Shown one piece after another: positions 23,240 to 35,130 of a stretch of DNA of 64,000 nucleotides. Numbering within the stretch: position 1 is the stretch's first letter; each line of letters begins with the position of its first letter. The position numbers and the translations under genes are program-made. The stretch is from positions 62,001 through 126,000 of the forward strand of contig JAQJVL010000203.1 of NCBI GenBank assembly GCA_035578905.1. Reading direction: 5' to 3'. The DNA is from Stictocephala bisonia (lineage: Eukaryota > Arthropoda > Insecta > Hemiptera > Membracidae). The notes beneath the pieces were generated by a model. It was not told the DNA's origin and did not search any database. It worked only from the letters and a program-made list of their open reading frames with translations.

Positions 23240-23905
23240 TCACTCCAAACTACCTAGTCGCCCAACCCACCCGACCAACCACACGTACATATGCACCAAG
23301 TCAATCATCCACCTACGTACGTACTTCATTCATGACCACCCACATTCGTAGGTATTTCACGACCCACTATCCACCCACACATTTACATCCTTCATGAACC
23401 ACACCCACATACGTACTTAGTTCATGGGCCGCCAAAATACGTAAGTAGTTCATGGCCACCTGGATACGTTCACAGTTCATGACCCACTCACACACGTGCG
23501 CAGTTCATTGCCCACCTACACAAGTACACAGTTTATAACCCATCCACAACGTGCGTCGTTCGTTACTCACCCACAACATGCGTTGTTCATTACTCACCCA
23601 CATACTTACGTAGTTCATTACCCACCTACGTTAGTTCATGACCCAACCAAATACGTACATCGTTCATAACCCACCCACATACGTACATCGTTCATAATCC
23701 ACCCACATACGTACATAGTTCATGACCTACCAACCCACATACGTACATAATTCATGACTCACCCAAACACGTACGCAGTTCATTAACTCCTTTCACAAGT
23801 ACGTCGTTCATGACCCACCCACCAACACACGTAAGCAATTCCTTACCCACCCATACACGTACGTATTTAAAGACCCACTCATCCATACATGTTCAGCGTA
23901 TGTTA
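23240..23905. repeat. C-rich minisatellite, unit about 28 bp
   Basis: More than 20 degenerate copies of ACCCACATACGTACATCGTT + CATAACCC (28 bp where cleanest, 23650-23730). The ACCCACC...ACGTAC core resembles the complement of the G-rich arrays at 22.0 and 29.0 kb. Confidence 0.8.
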
Positions 23906-25339
23906 TATTAAAACGTACTGCTGTAACAGCAGGCTAACTTGGATTGATCCCCATAAGAAAATTTAATACGTTATACCGTGCTACACCGTTATTTATTTAT
24001 TTTTTTTTAGTGTACCGAAAGATATCTGGTTGTAAATCTTTAGTAAATGTGCGTCAAAATATCTTATTCAATTTATAAATTTGTCAAAACATAAGGCCAA
24101 GTAACGTTGAGAATATAAATTTCAAAATTACAACTAAAATAATATACATTGAAATTATGACGTTTATTTATGATTAGGCATTTGGATGCGTATTTATTAG
24201 AGTTTTATGATTGAAAATTGCTCGTTAAAAATCATGCTGTAATATGGCATAATTTGTAACATAATTCTTATTAAAATTAATCGAAGATGTTCACCTGCTA
24301 CTGTACAGCCTTAATTAGGCCCCATAAAATTATATATATATATATACATAAAATTAAATATATGCACTACTTACTTTATAATCGAAATAAATAATTAATC
24401 AATCACAGTCCTGTAATTGTTTCAAGTTTATAGACATTTGAGGTAGCTCAGTTTGTTGTGATTCAGGTAGGTCAAAAACACTACAAATCCGCATATCCTT
24501 GCACAGAATTTGATAGAATGTATTGAGTAAAAGAATAGTAAAAAAATAAATTACCTACAGTAACAAAATACAAACTCTTTGTTATTTAGTTGAGTTTTAA
24601 AAAAATATTTCCATAAAGCAGTTTAAAATTAAGAATATAATTTTATTTTATTTGGCTTCGTCCAATTGACGTCACCACAAACCTCCTTTCCTGTCGTGAA
24701 TTAGCTCACCATAATCTTCCATCTGTTTTCCTCTTACTACAAATTTAGATCAGTGGAATGTTAATTTGATGTTCAGAAATAGTTTAAAATATACTCAAAT
24801 ATGTTTTTAAACATTCAAATCTTCAAGTAATGAAGCATTGTGATAGTTAAAATTTTGAGTTGCAATAGTAAATAATAATAATATTAATAATAATGGGGTT
24901 TTCGAGATAAATGAACAGACTGTAAAAAGTCCTTAGTTCCATTTCGCTCGTTGAATATGTGGATTATTTTAAGTTTTTAGTCAAACATTTGTTACGTTTC
25001 GCTAAAAAATCAAAGGGTTGCTGGACGTTATTAGCTGGAGGAACGTTATTATCTTCCACAGATGTTGGTCTTCATTGTTATTTTTAGGTATTGGAACCAA
25101 TAAACTTTGACTTTTCCTGAACTTCAAGTTATACTTAGATTTCTGTCTTGACGACCCTCCTGGTGTCATTTTATTTAATGTCACTGTTTCATACAACTAA
25201 ATTTTCAACAATTTGTTTTTTGCCGCCGATTAATCACAATTTTGAGTTGAAAAGGGAAAAGTACAATTTGAGGTGGATGTTTATGACAAATTATGAAAAA
25301 TTCTCTTGTGATTCAGTATAAAGTTAATATACATTTTTA
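23906..25339. other. AT-rich sequence, no feature seen
   Basis: Only short AT tracts and a 64-codon minus-strand chance frame at 25002-25196. Confidence 0.5.
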
Positions 25340-25399
25340 TATGCCAGTGGACTTGACCATAGGGCTCCGACTAGTGGTGGTTCGGAAGTGACCTTTAAG
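25340..25399 (+). mobile_element. SINE-1, left half of interrupted copy
   Basis: GGGCTCCGACTAGTGGTGGTTCGGAAGTGACCTTTAAG aligns to the middle of the SINE at 45428-45638 (TGCTCCCGTGGTTCGGAAGTCACGTAAAG in its sense strand). The other half resumes at 27023 after a hAT-type insertion. Confidence 0.75.
25392..25399. repeat. 8-bp target-site duplication, left (CCTTTAAG)
   Basis: Identical to 27023-27030. Removing 25400-27030 rejoins the SINE sequence with a single CCTTTAAG. Confidence 0.85.
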
Positions 25400-27022
25400 G
25401 CCTTTTCACACCGCGGTCACACGATGTTACGTGACAGACTTAAAAAATCTGTTCCCATTATATTGAATGGAGGTGTTCACATCGCGTCTGCAGACGTCTG
25501 CAGAGGCTCAGAGACGTCTGCAGACTAATCTGCGGGATCGCTCGGGGAGCGATCTTTTTAAAACGTCTGTAGAGGTCTGTGGACTTGCGCATGCGCACTC
25601 TAGGCTTGCCATACATTTTCATTGTAAAGTACGGACACTATATACTTGGAGGTCTGGGAGGGGGGTTTTGTAAACTGTCCCCTATGAGTTTTATGTTATG
25701 CAATTTTGGTTGTTAAATTGAGATAATATACTGACGACACTGTGATATTTAATATTAATATCACAACTATATTTTATTTTAAGATTTCAGAATTATAAAA
25801 TATTTTAAAAAAATGTTTTGTACACTTTAAAAATGTGGTTCAATGAGTTTAAGTTAATCATTTTCTGTTGTATATACTTGTTGGAATATACTTGGTTTCA
25901 GAAAAGCACTTTTAAATTATTCCACAAATTTTACTTAAAAAATTAAAATTTTTCTGTTTACATTTAAACTGATGATGCCTTAACCGGCGAAAGCGCTTTT
26001 TTAATTAACATTTGTGGAATAATTAAAAAATATGTTCTTTTTAGAAAGTTTCAGTTAAGTTGGCTGATCTCAATAAATGTTGATAAATCTTCTTGAAAAT
26101 GGTTAGACATCACTTGTACTAGTACAGTACTGGCTGAAGGCTGAGACCAGTGATATTTTTCTGAAGAGATTACTTTTTTAAGTAAAGAACCGTTGTTTTC
26201 AATGCATCAAGAAAGTCATTACATGACATGTCACTGTTAACTTTGATACTCAAAATAACTTCGACCTCCTCTGACAGTCTATTCCAATCAAGTGTCCAAA
26301 CATTTTACATTAGTAAAAAAACTCGTTTAATTGGCGCCGAAGTACTGGGTAGATATAGAGCAAACTCCAACACTCTTTCAACATTTTCACACTTATTTCC
26401 GGCTAAGTTCAAGAATTGAAAAATTCTTATTTTCATAATATGTATTACTTATGTTTGAAAATAAAATAGTGCATAGTGTATGAGTCATCGTACAACACAT
26501 ACGACTCTGCAACGATGTCCTCTCACGATTGTCGATTGCCCAAAGTAGTAGTAATATACGGTTGTCTTTTTTACAATATTAAATATTCAAAATATACTTT
26601 TATTATTAAAACGAAAAATACGGACAACTACTCGGGCTTTTCTTTGTACAGTAACTCCCACTGGCTACTTTACAAACATTATGAAATATTTAAGGTGATA
26701 TTTACTAACTCTGACATGATTTGCACTGCTTTGCTTTCCTCTAAACTTGAGAACTTGACGTACAAAATAAAAACAAATCATATATCAGTGCTACTGTTTG
26801 TGGATGTTGTCATTGTTGGTTTTATTTCCCCCAAATTTAATTTATAATGTAGTTAATTAAAGGTATTTTTGCTATGTACTGACATCTTTCTTGCTTCATA
26901 GATCACAAATGACTGAGAACAGTCGGGGCTCCAGTAGGCTCAGTACCCGCAGACAGAGTGCGGTGGGAATATGCCTCTGTCACGTGACGTTTATCACGTG
27001 ACCTCACATGACAGTGCAAAGG
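25400..27022 (-). mobile_element. hAT-type DNA transposon, internally deleted (1.62 kb)
   Basis: Bounded by a perfect 8-bp duplication CCTTTAAG. The ends have short inverted repeats (CCTTTTCAC at 25401, GTGCAAAGG at 27014-27022). The left 250 bp is GC-richer, with a palindromic CTGCAGACGTCTGCAG cluster near 25487-25525. The minus strand holds a broken hAT dimerisation domain at 26167-26460. Plus-strand frames at 25467 (68 codons) and 26476 (123 codons) match nothing I know. 8-bp duplication, hAT domain and insertion in a SINE agree on a hAT relative, although the termini are not the usual CAG type. Confidence 0.82.
26167..26460 (-). pseudogene. hAT transposase C-terminal dimerisation domain, broken
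   Basis: Minus-strand reading from about 26460 gives QFLNLAGNKCENVERVLEFA, LYLPSTSAPIKRVFLLM, then a stop codon, then NVWTLDWNRLSEEVEVILSI and KVNSDMSCNDFLDALK up to a stop near 26167. The LPSTSAP-ERVFS-M-N-W(T)--R--LS-E---ILLIK pattern is the hAT C-terminal dimerisation region. The premature stop falls at the position usually held by Asn/Ser after the RVFSLM motif. The upstream BED finger and catalytic region are absent within the 1.6 kb element, so this copy is non-autonomous. Confidence 0.82.
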
Positions 27023-27115
27023 CCTTTAAGCCGTTGGTCCCCAGGTTAAGTGTTAGAGAGGGCTTCTTAGCCCTAATTTCACCTTGTAACTTTTAACTTT
27101 ATTATTTTACCGGCA
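27023..27115 (+). mobile_element. SINE-1, right half of interrupted copy
   Basis: CCTTTAAGCCGTTGGTCCCC, AGGTTAAGTGTTAGAGAGGG, CTTCTTAGCCCTAATTTCAC continue the SINE tail from 25399. The duplicated CCTTTAAG is at 27023-27030. Confidence 0.78.
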
Positions 27116-28387
27116 CAAATCTCCTATGTAATACATAGAAATATATATATATATATTTATTTATTTATTCAAATCATGCAACTAGGGAAATAGTTGAATT
27201 TTGCGGTTCGTTCAAATTAAGAGCTCTCTAAAAACCAAATTTCAACTTTCTAGATAGATGAGAAATATCTCAATTTTGATGTCAGTCCCTCATTCAACAC
27301 ATTGAGACATCAAATAATAATAATTCCTGAGTGGGCTGACAGACCAAGCTTGGGGGTCAGCATCAACAATGTATTTATTTGCCATGTATTTTTTGTACTT
27401 AGTTATTATTTAATTTAATTGGTTGTAATTAATTATTTGTAATTGGTTGTATTAAATATTCCATCAAAATAAAAAAAAGTTTGAAAGGCCATGTGACAGA
27501 ATTTGGTTTGATTACACATAGTTAGATAATAAATAATAATAATAATAATGAACATAATAATTATCATAATAATAAATATATACGAGTAATTATTTATTTT
27601 GAAAATTATTATAATAATTAATAATAAATCTTTGGATATAGAATTAAATAGATTTTTTCATTTTAAATAGGAGATCAACAAATATCATAATGTAGAAAAC
27701 AGTTGTAGTTTTTTTTTTTTAGTCATCTAATTTTATGTTTCATATCGCTTTAGCCCAAAGTTAATTTATTCAGACCTTAGGGCCCTAATATTTTCCTGAC
27801 AAGTTGTTTTTTTACCAATATTATTGTATTAATGAATGTAATTACCAAGAAAATAAAATATCTTTCTTATTTCTTCTTCTTACTCTTCCCCTTCTTCTTC
27901 ATAATACTAGATCATTATAAAGGATAATAACTTAAATAAAATCATACGTCACGTTATATATTTGAGAGACTAAAGTCCATAAATGTATTTCATTGAGTAT
28001 TTATTGATAATATCTAGTATTCGCTCACTGTTTCCTAGAATAATAGATACATACATAATTCTCAATGTGTCCATAAACAAAGAAAAGCGGAAACATTTTT
28101 GCACAAAGCTTTCATGGCCTGTTTTTCGGTAATGGGTAAACGAACAAAGAAGAAAGAGAAAGTTCACGTTCATATTAGGTTAACATAAGGACAGGAAACC
28201 GTTTAGAAATGTGTGGTTCCTGTTATTAGCGATAAGATTACATGAACTGAAATGTAGGTTTATGGTAATAGGGTAAAAGAAAGTAGAAATATCTCAGAAC
28301 TTGACTGCAGCCAGTTCACATACTAGATACAAACTTTAATTGAATTAAAAAAATAAATTTTTATTAATGGTTCCATAAGTTGTTTAT
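27116..28387. other. AT-rich sequence with simple AAT-type tracts
   Basis: (TA)n at 27142-27156 and (AAT)n-like runs at 27530-27570. No coding frame beyond chance. Confidence 0.5.
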
Positions 28388-28795
28388 TCTGGTTTCGGAT
28401 CTTTTCCGTTATACGTATACCACTATTTAAATATCCAATACATCGAGGCCGCCCATATACATCGCGCCGCGGCAGTTATGGTTAGGTTAGGTTATTATAT
28501 TGTAGAATGAACCTGTAATTTGTAAAAACATTCTACAATAGGCTATGCTAACCTAACCTAACCATAACTGCCGCGGCGCGATGTATATGGAAATATTTTG
28601 GGATTGCTGACACATAACGGAAAAGATCCTTGTTTGAGGAAATACTGCGTAATATCGCCGAGTATTGGCCACCTTCATCAACATAATAAGGTAACTTACT
28701 TACATAAATATAATACTTATAATGAAAAAGCATATAATTCGACATTAAATAGTGGTATACGTATAACGGAAAAGATCCCTGGTTTCAGATCACGC
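28388..28795. mobile_element. Nested inverted-repeat element
   Basis: The outer arms 28391-28430 (GTTTCGGATCTTTTCCGTTA TACGTATACC...) and 28746-28790 are inverses. Within them a second pair, 28453-28511 and 28528-28590 (CATATACATCGCGCCGCGGC ... GGTTAGGTTAGG ... TTGTAGAATG), forms a 60-bp-arm hairpin with a loop of about 16 bp. A third partial copy of the outer motif (TAACGGAAAAGATCC) is at 28616. Non-coding. Confidence 0.78.
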
Positions 28796-28957
28796 TGTAC
28801 TAAAACTAAGTTATTTAAATTATAAATTAACCCGTATCATGTTAACTACAATTTAACAGCATAGTTTGAGTATGGTGTAGAAAATTACCGTTAAATCAAC
28901 TTAACACTTGACTTTTATTACAGCAAGACTTTTGAGTCCTAAATTACTCAATACCAG

Positions 28958-29335
28958 TGTAGGTGTAAGTGTTGGTGGTGAGTCAATACAACTGTACTTG
29001 TATGGCTGGGTGAGTGGGTCAATACTACTGTACATGTTTGGGTGGGTGAGTGGGCCACCAATGTACGTATAACGTGGGTCAATATCACTGAACATGTATA
29101 GGAGGGTCAATACCACTGTACTTGTATGGGCGGGTGCGTAAACCGATACCACTCTACGTGTATGGCTGGGTGAGTGGGTCAATATTACTTTACATGTTTG
29201 GGTGAGTGAGTGGGCCACCAATGTACGTATGACGTGGGTCAATATCACCGAACATGTATAGGAGGGTCAATACCACTGTACATGTAGAGGGTCAATACCA
29301 CTGCACGTTTATGAGTTGGTCAGTACCTCTGTATG
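28958..29335 (+). repeat. G-rich minisatellite with 160-bp higher-order unit
   Basis: 36-bp units such as GTACTTGTATGGCTGGGTGA + GTGGGTCAATACTACT. The block from 29004 repeats at 29164 (offset 160) with about 6-8 differences, including a shared atypical stretch GGGCCACCAATGTACGTAT. Confidence 0.85.
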
Positions 29336-29339
29336 AGCT

Positions 29340-30065
29340 TGTAGCCTGATTAGGCTGCTTCGCAATCCATGCCGGATGCCGTTCTTTCCTTGATAGGATC
29401 TTATCGCATTTTAGTTTGGCCACCTCTATTCTCTTTCTGCGGATTTCGCCTCCAGAAAACCTCATTATTTTGGGATCTTTCTTTTAGCTCCCGCTTTCAT
29501 CGTTATCCTATTTCAGAAGGACGTCCTTCTCCATGGGTGAAAGCTCGTCAACTCTCAGTCTATCAATTGGAATGCCATCGACCACAGAGTAACATGGCAT
29601 CAATAGGATTATTGATTAAAAACATGAGTTTCAGTAGGATTATGTTTTTCGTCGTCCATATTGTTCCCACGAGTACCGGGTTGCTACTGTCCACCTCCCC
29701 AGTGACCCGTTTAGGGAGCTAAGGAGTAATTACGACTGGGTGGCCTCTGGTTCCCCGAAAGCTCTGTTAATTGGTAGCGAAAATTAGACCCCCAGTAGAT
29801 TTTCGCATGGATCGCTTAATACTTTAGTCTAGGGCCCCACTGCCTCTTGTCAGAGGCTCCCAACACAATTCTCCGAGTTTAGTCATTCCTTTTGGGGAGT
29901 TCATCCTAAGTTGGTTTATACAAGGGACTCCAGCCACCAGCCTAGATCTCTTGGGATTAGCGAAAACAGGGGCCACGGTGAGTACGATGGAGCCCTTGGC
30001 TGAGAGCAAAGGGGTTCCTCAGTATCCAGCTGCCCGAAGAACCCCCTCACCCTCTTAACCCCGGT
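29340..30065 (-). other. GC-rich block, possible 5' remnant of a retroelement
   Basis: About 725 bp sharply richer in G+C than both flanks. The plus strand has a 117-codon frame (29369-29722) without recognisable motifs. The minus strand reads as a GC-rich leader followed by an ATG at about 29662 (MDDEKHNPTETHVF then stops), a layout reminiscent of the 5' region of a non-LTR element. No gag knuckle, endonuclease or RT motif is visible, so identity is open. Confidence 0.3.
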
Positions 30066-30390
30066 ATAACATGTTGTATGTTTACTGAAATTAACTTATT
30101 ACGTTTGAAACTGTTTTAGTTGTATTCTAAGAAACACAGTTTCAATCTGAGCATGGTAAAAAAATCAATTATACATAAGTAAAACATAAAAAAAACAATG
30201 GTTTTAACTGATCTTCTTACAAAACTGTAATAACACATGAATGTTCGGAAAAAATGTCAATAATTTTCTTTTGCTAGAGGTAATATCTAAGTTTATTACT
30301 TAGCAACGATGCTAAGAACATTCTGTATGTTTAAATTTAACATATTTAATATACGTCTTTCACTATTCAATTTATGTGTGTTTATGTTAT

Positions 30391-30393
<3 letters not shown>

Positions 30394-30450
<57 letters not shown>
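30394..30450. repeat. (AT)n microsatellite
   Basis: About 28 AT units. Confidence 0.95.
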
Positions 30451-30453
<3 letters not shown>

Positions 30454-30547
30454 GATGTGTATTATGACTGTAAACACCTAAATATATTCTTGATTCATCG
30501 AAATATAAAGTCGAAACCTTTTACAATCGTGATAGGGCATCTACTGA

Positions 30548-31045
30548 ACTGAATTGAATGCCACAAACAGCGTTTCTAGGGAATCACTCTATCAGAAAAT
30601 AGAGCACTCTGAGTATTGAGAATTGGTGATGTTCAACAATTTTATTTTAACTTGGTTATTGCCGCAGTGAATTTCCTAACATATTTAAAAAGGTTATATT
30701 AATATAAACTAAATTTAAATTTTGAGCTGGGATTATGAGTACAATTTTGATACATTTTTATTACAGTAAAAGTTTGTAAATAATGATTTATTATATTAAT
30801 TTCTTATGAAAATGAAAATTAATTTATGATGTTAGAAAGGGCTTAACACTAACCTTTTAGCACCATTTGGTGATTAAGTAAATGTTTGAACTCATTCCCT
30901 TCTTCAGTTTGACAATGAAGTTAAAATGAATTTGTTTACATCACCAATTTTCAATATTTAAATAGCTCTCTTTTATGATATAGTGATTCCCTAAGGATGA
31001 GGGATATAGTGATCTAAAGATGAGGTTTGTGTCATTCAATTCAGT
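30548..31045. mobile_element. Fold-back/TIR element (498 bp)
   Basis: Left terminus ACTGAATTGAATGCCACAAA is inverted at the right (TTTGTGTCATTCAATTCAGT). Inner blocks AGGGAATCACTCTATCA / TATAGTGATTCCCTAAGG and GAATTGGTGATGTTCAACAA / inverse near 30930-30960 extend the TIRs to about 115 bp. The AT-rich centre has no coding frame. Confidence 0.75.
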
Positions 31046-31564
31046 TTATATTAACCTTTAACGTGATGTATCACAAGGCATAGGTTTCCATATTGACGAT
31101 ACCCTCAATAGGACGTTCCCCGTTAATGTGAAATGACTAAACAATGTTCTAAAAAGAAGGTGCCCAAGAGAAATTGGATTGTTGAAGTTTCGAATTTATA
31201 TTTTGATTAATAAAGAAAATGTTTGACTATTTTAGACATGATAGACACTCTGTCTTTTTTAATGTTTGCCATTTTATTATTTTAGTTTATTCAATTTTAA
31301 CAGTTTCAGAAGAAAAAGAACGCCCAAACAAAAAACTTGTCTTTTTGTAAATTCCTGTTCTAAGTTATAATAGAAAAAAGTGTAGGCCCATAAATACTAC
31401 ATAAAGAAACAAAAACAACTATACGTATATTGTTAACATGAACATATGAACATTATCAATTTAATATTGTTAAATGGTTACTAAATTTACACAAAGACAA
31501 TAATAACATTAATTTACCTTTAAAAATTACTAGTTCAATCTTGAAAAAAAGCACACTTATTTAG

Positions 31565-33045
31565 TACAACACTTCCCCACGAAGTACAATACTTCCCCAC
31601 AAAGTACAACACTTCCCCACGAAGTACAACACTTTCCCACGGAGTACAACACTTCCCCACGAAGTACAACACTTCCCCACGAAGTACAACACTTCCTCAC
31701 GAAGTACAACACTTCCCCACGAAGTACAATACTTCCCCACGAAGTACAAAACTTCCCCACGAAGTACTACACTTCCCCACGAAGTACAACACTTCCCCAC
31801 GGAGTACAACACTTCCCCACGAAGTACAATACTTCCCCACGAAGTACAACACTTCCCCACGAAGTACAACACTTCCCCATGAAGTACAACACTTCCCCAC
31901 GAAGTACAACACTTCCCCACGAAGTACAACACTTCCCCACGAAGTACAACACTTCCCCACGAAGTACAACACTTCCCCACGAAGTACAACACTTCCCCAC
32001 GAAGTACAACACTTCCCCACGAAGTACAACACTTCCCCACGAAGTACAACACTTCCCCACGAAGTACAACACTTTCCCACGGAGTACAACACTTCCCCAC
32101 GAAGTACAACACTTCCCCACGAAGTACAACACTTCCCCACGAAGTACAACACTTCCCCACGAAGTACAACACTTCCCCACGAAGTACAACACTTCCCCAC
32201 GAATTACAATACTTCCCCATGAAGTACAACACTTCCCCACGAAGTACAACACTTCCCCACGAAGTACAACACTTCCCCACGAAGTACAACACTTTCCCAC
32301 GAAGTACAACACTTCCCCACGAAGTACAACACTTCCCCACGAAGTACAACACTTCCCCACGAAGTACAACACTTTCCCACGGAGTACAACACTTCCCCAC
32401 GAAGTAAAACACTTCCCCACGAAGTACAACACTTCCCCACGAAGTACAACACTTCCCCACGAAGTAAAATACTTCCCCAAGAAGTACAATACTTCCCCAC
32501 GAAGTAAACACTTTCCCACGGAGTACAACACTTCCCCACGAAGTACAACACTTCCCCACGAAGTACAACACTTCCCCACGAAGTGCAACACTTCCTCACG
32601 AAGTACAACACTTCCCCACGAAGTACAACACTTCCCCACGAAGTACAACACTTCCCACGAATTACAACACTTCCCCACGAAGTACAACACTTCCCCACGA
32701 AGTACAACACTTCCCCACGAAGTACAACACTTCCCACGAAGTACAACACTTCCCCACGAAGTACAACACTTCCCCACGAAGTACAACACTTCCCCACGGA
32801 GTACAACACTTTCCCACGGAGTACAACACTTCCCCACGAAGTACAACACTTCCCCACGAAGTACAACACTTCCTCACGAAGTACAACACTTCATCACGAA
32901 GTACAACACTTCCCCACAAAGTACAACACTTCCCCACGAAGTACAACACTTCCCCACGAAGTACAACACTTCCCCACGAAGTACAACACCTCCCCACGAA
33001 GTACAACACTTCCCCACGAAGTACAACACTTCCCCACGAAGTATA
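31565..33045. repeat. 20-bp satellite, about 74 copies
   Basis: Head-to-tail GAAGTACAACACTTCCCCAC units over about 1.48 kb, mostly exact, with scattered C>T, G>A or single-base deletions (for example near 32517 and 32652). Each unit contains a short dyad GAAGT-ACAAC-ACTTC. Three units make 60 bp, so stop-free frames of up to 394 codons appear on both strands (LPHEVQHFPTKYNTSPRSTT and SWGSVVLRGEVLYFVGKCCT repeats). They have no codon bias or promoter and shift frame at the indels; I treat them as non-coding. Confidence 0.97.
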
Positions 33046-33130
33046 AATCACAGAAAATCATAGTCCATGTGATATCAGTCAGTCAGTATTGTTTGTTATT
33101 GATATTGGCTGACTCATAACAGAATATCAA

Positions 33131-33172
33131 TTAACCTAACCTAACCTAACCTAACCTAACCTAACCTAACCT
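33131..33172. repeat. Interstitial telomere-type repeat (CCTAA)8
   Basis: Eight perfect CCTAA units about 85 bp after the 20-bp satellite ends. Confidence 0.95.
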
Positions 33173-33739
33173 TTTAAGTGCCAATTATTCAAGTGCAAGT
33201 ATTTAAGTGCAAATTATTTAAGGTCTACTTAGTTTGCACATTGAATAGTAGAAGTAGGCCTAAGTTATTAGGTTATGTTTTACAACAATGCATCTTAGCG
33301 GTATGTTTTGTTTTATTCTATTTGAATACTATTGTTGTGTCACTATTCGTATTTATAGTGATTTGTCTAGTTATAAATTGGATATAAAATTTAGTGGTCA
33401 GTTCAATATAAGCAACACAGTAATTCCTTACTTAATAGTTCACCAGCAGATATATTAGTTCAGTGCATGACTATATAATTGGTAGTATGTTTCTTATATT
33501 GTTACTGTACATACATTAGGTCTATATACACCTTACTTTAAATAGTATAGGAAACATATCCCTATTGGCCATTCGATTATAGGGATAAATACGCAAAGCG
33601 GGTTGTGTTAAAAATAACGAATTTGCATTTGAATTTTGCCATAAATGATTAAATAAGTAAATTTGAAAAAAACTTCTTTAAATATGAAAAGTTATAAATA
33701 TATTTTATTTATGTTGAAGAGGTCCCTATAACAGCTTTT

Positions 33740-33939
33740 GATACAGGTTTACTAATTTAAATCTAATATACTCACCCGTGATACAGGTTTACTAATTTCA
33801 ATCTAATATACTCACCCGTAATACAGGTTTACTAATTTCAATCTAATATACTCACCCGTAATACAGGTTTACTAATTTAAATCTAATATACTCACCCGTG
33901 ATATAGGTTTACTAATTTAAATCTAATATACTCACCAGT
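33740..33939. repeat. 40-bp tandem repeat, 5 copies
   Basis: Units start at 33740, 33780, 33820, 33860 and 33900: GATACAGGTTTACTAATTTA + AATCTAATATACTCACCCGT, with one to three differences. Confidence 0.93.
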
Positions 33940-34837
33940 GATAGGTAATGCATTCTACTATTTTTCTGTGGAAGCACCCAAAAGCAACACAAGAACATCA
34001 TATTACCTAAATAAAGCCACAACAAACACAAATGAATAAAAAATAAATAAATAAAAAAAACGTGTGGCTGTTACTCCGTTCATTATGCAGTAGTAACGCG
34101 TGGGACTAGGGTAAATTATCGAACCGGCTGCCATATTGCATAGGCATATCCTCAGTCGGCTGGCTTCAAATAATTGGTATGGATGGATGCCCTCTATTTT
34201 CTTATTCTGTGCTCTGTGGAGCGGTAGCCCTATAATCTACATCTATGAAGAAGGTTCCTAATATGTAAGAGGTGGAAGTTTCAGCTTGTAGAAATGTCTA
34301 AAACAATCCAGAACATTCTAGAGCATTCCACAGCTTTACAAAATGATCTGAGATGTTTCCCAACATTTCAAAACATCCCGGAACGGTTTGAAATGTTGTG
34401 TAAAGCTCTAGAAATTTGTGCACCATCTTTAAATTCTACCTACCACTAATTCTACATCAACTCCCTGAGGGAAGCCGGGTACACCAGCAAATAATGAATA
34501 AAATGCTTCGTTTTTGGATACTCCATGGTTCATTTAAAACTCATTCATTACCAACCACAAATTACAGCTGGTAAGATATCTAACGTTTAATTTTTTTGAT
34601 TTACGTACTAATTATAAAAATTTAATTTCACCCAAATATTTTTAAATGTGTTATGATAGTTAACTTTTTCTTATATATGTTACCAATCCCGATTTAAATA
34701 TCTCTTAATCAAACAAAGCGACCCTAAGTTAATAAAAAAAACCCACATTAATATAAAAACCATAAATGACCGATTTCATAATAAAATTTTCATCGATATT
34801 AAACTCAACAAATAAAATTAAGAACATGAAAAAATAC

Positions 34838-34843
34838 AAAAAA

Positions 34844-34874
<31 letters not shown>
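34838..34874. repeat. Poly(A) followed by (CA)n
   Basis: About 23 A then seven CA units; may mark a decayed retroposon tail, but no body is recognisable upstream. Confidence 0.8.
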
Positions 34875-34989
34875 GTTAGAAATTCAAATAAATAATGGGG
34901 ACCATGTTCCACAATCAGGGATACAGTATTATTAACAAGTCAGAAAGTTTGTTATTGATCAATCTCGGAATATGAATGGATCTATCCTC

Positions 34990-35130
34990 TGAAAGGGTAA
35001 CTCATTGATACTTCAGTAGTCAAGATAGCTGAGTGACTTGTATTATATTGTGGAACCCGAACCGCGTAGTGTACTTTAGACTGTTTGTCTTGTCGAGTTG
35101 AGCCTCAATTCTCTTTCCAGTCAACCTTTC
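34990..35130. repeat. Diverged relative of interspersed repeat family C
   Basis: Shares the order AGTCAAGATAGCTGAGT, GGAACCCGAACCGCGTAGTG, CTCAATTCTCTTTCCA with 19750-19880 (TAGCCAGGGTAACTA, GAAGTCGAACCACGTAGTA, CTCAGTTCTCTTCCA). Confidence 0.4.

Noticed and set aside
26476..26847. 123-codon plus-strand frame
   Set aside because: AT-rich, no motif, antisense to the hAT element's coding strand.
29369..29722. 117-codon plus-strand frame
   Set aside because: No recognisable domain and inside an unidentified GC-rich block; kept only as part of that block.
31561..33119. Open frames up to 394 codons on both strands
   Set aside because: They are the 20-bp satellite read in three frames; repeat-only peptide, frame lost at unit indels, no start context or splice signals.
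33131..33172. Chromosome end
   Set aside because: Only eight CCTAA units with unique sequence on both sides; interstitial.
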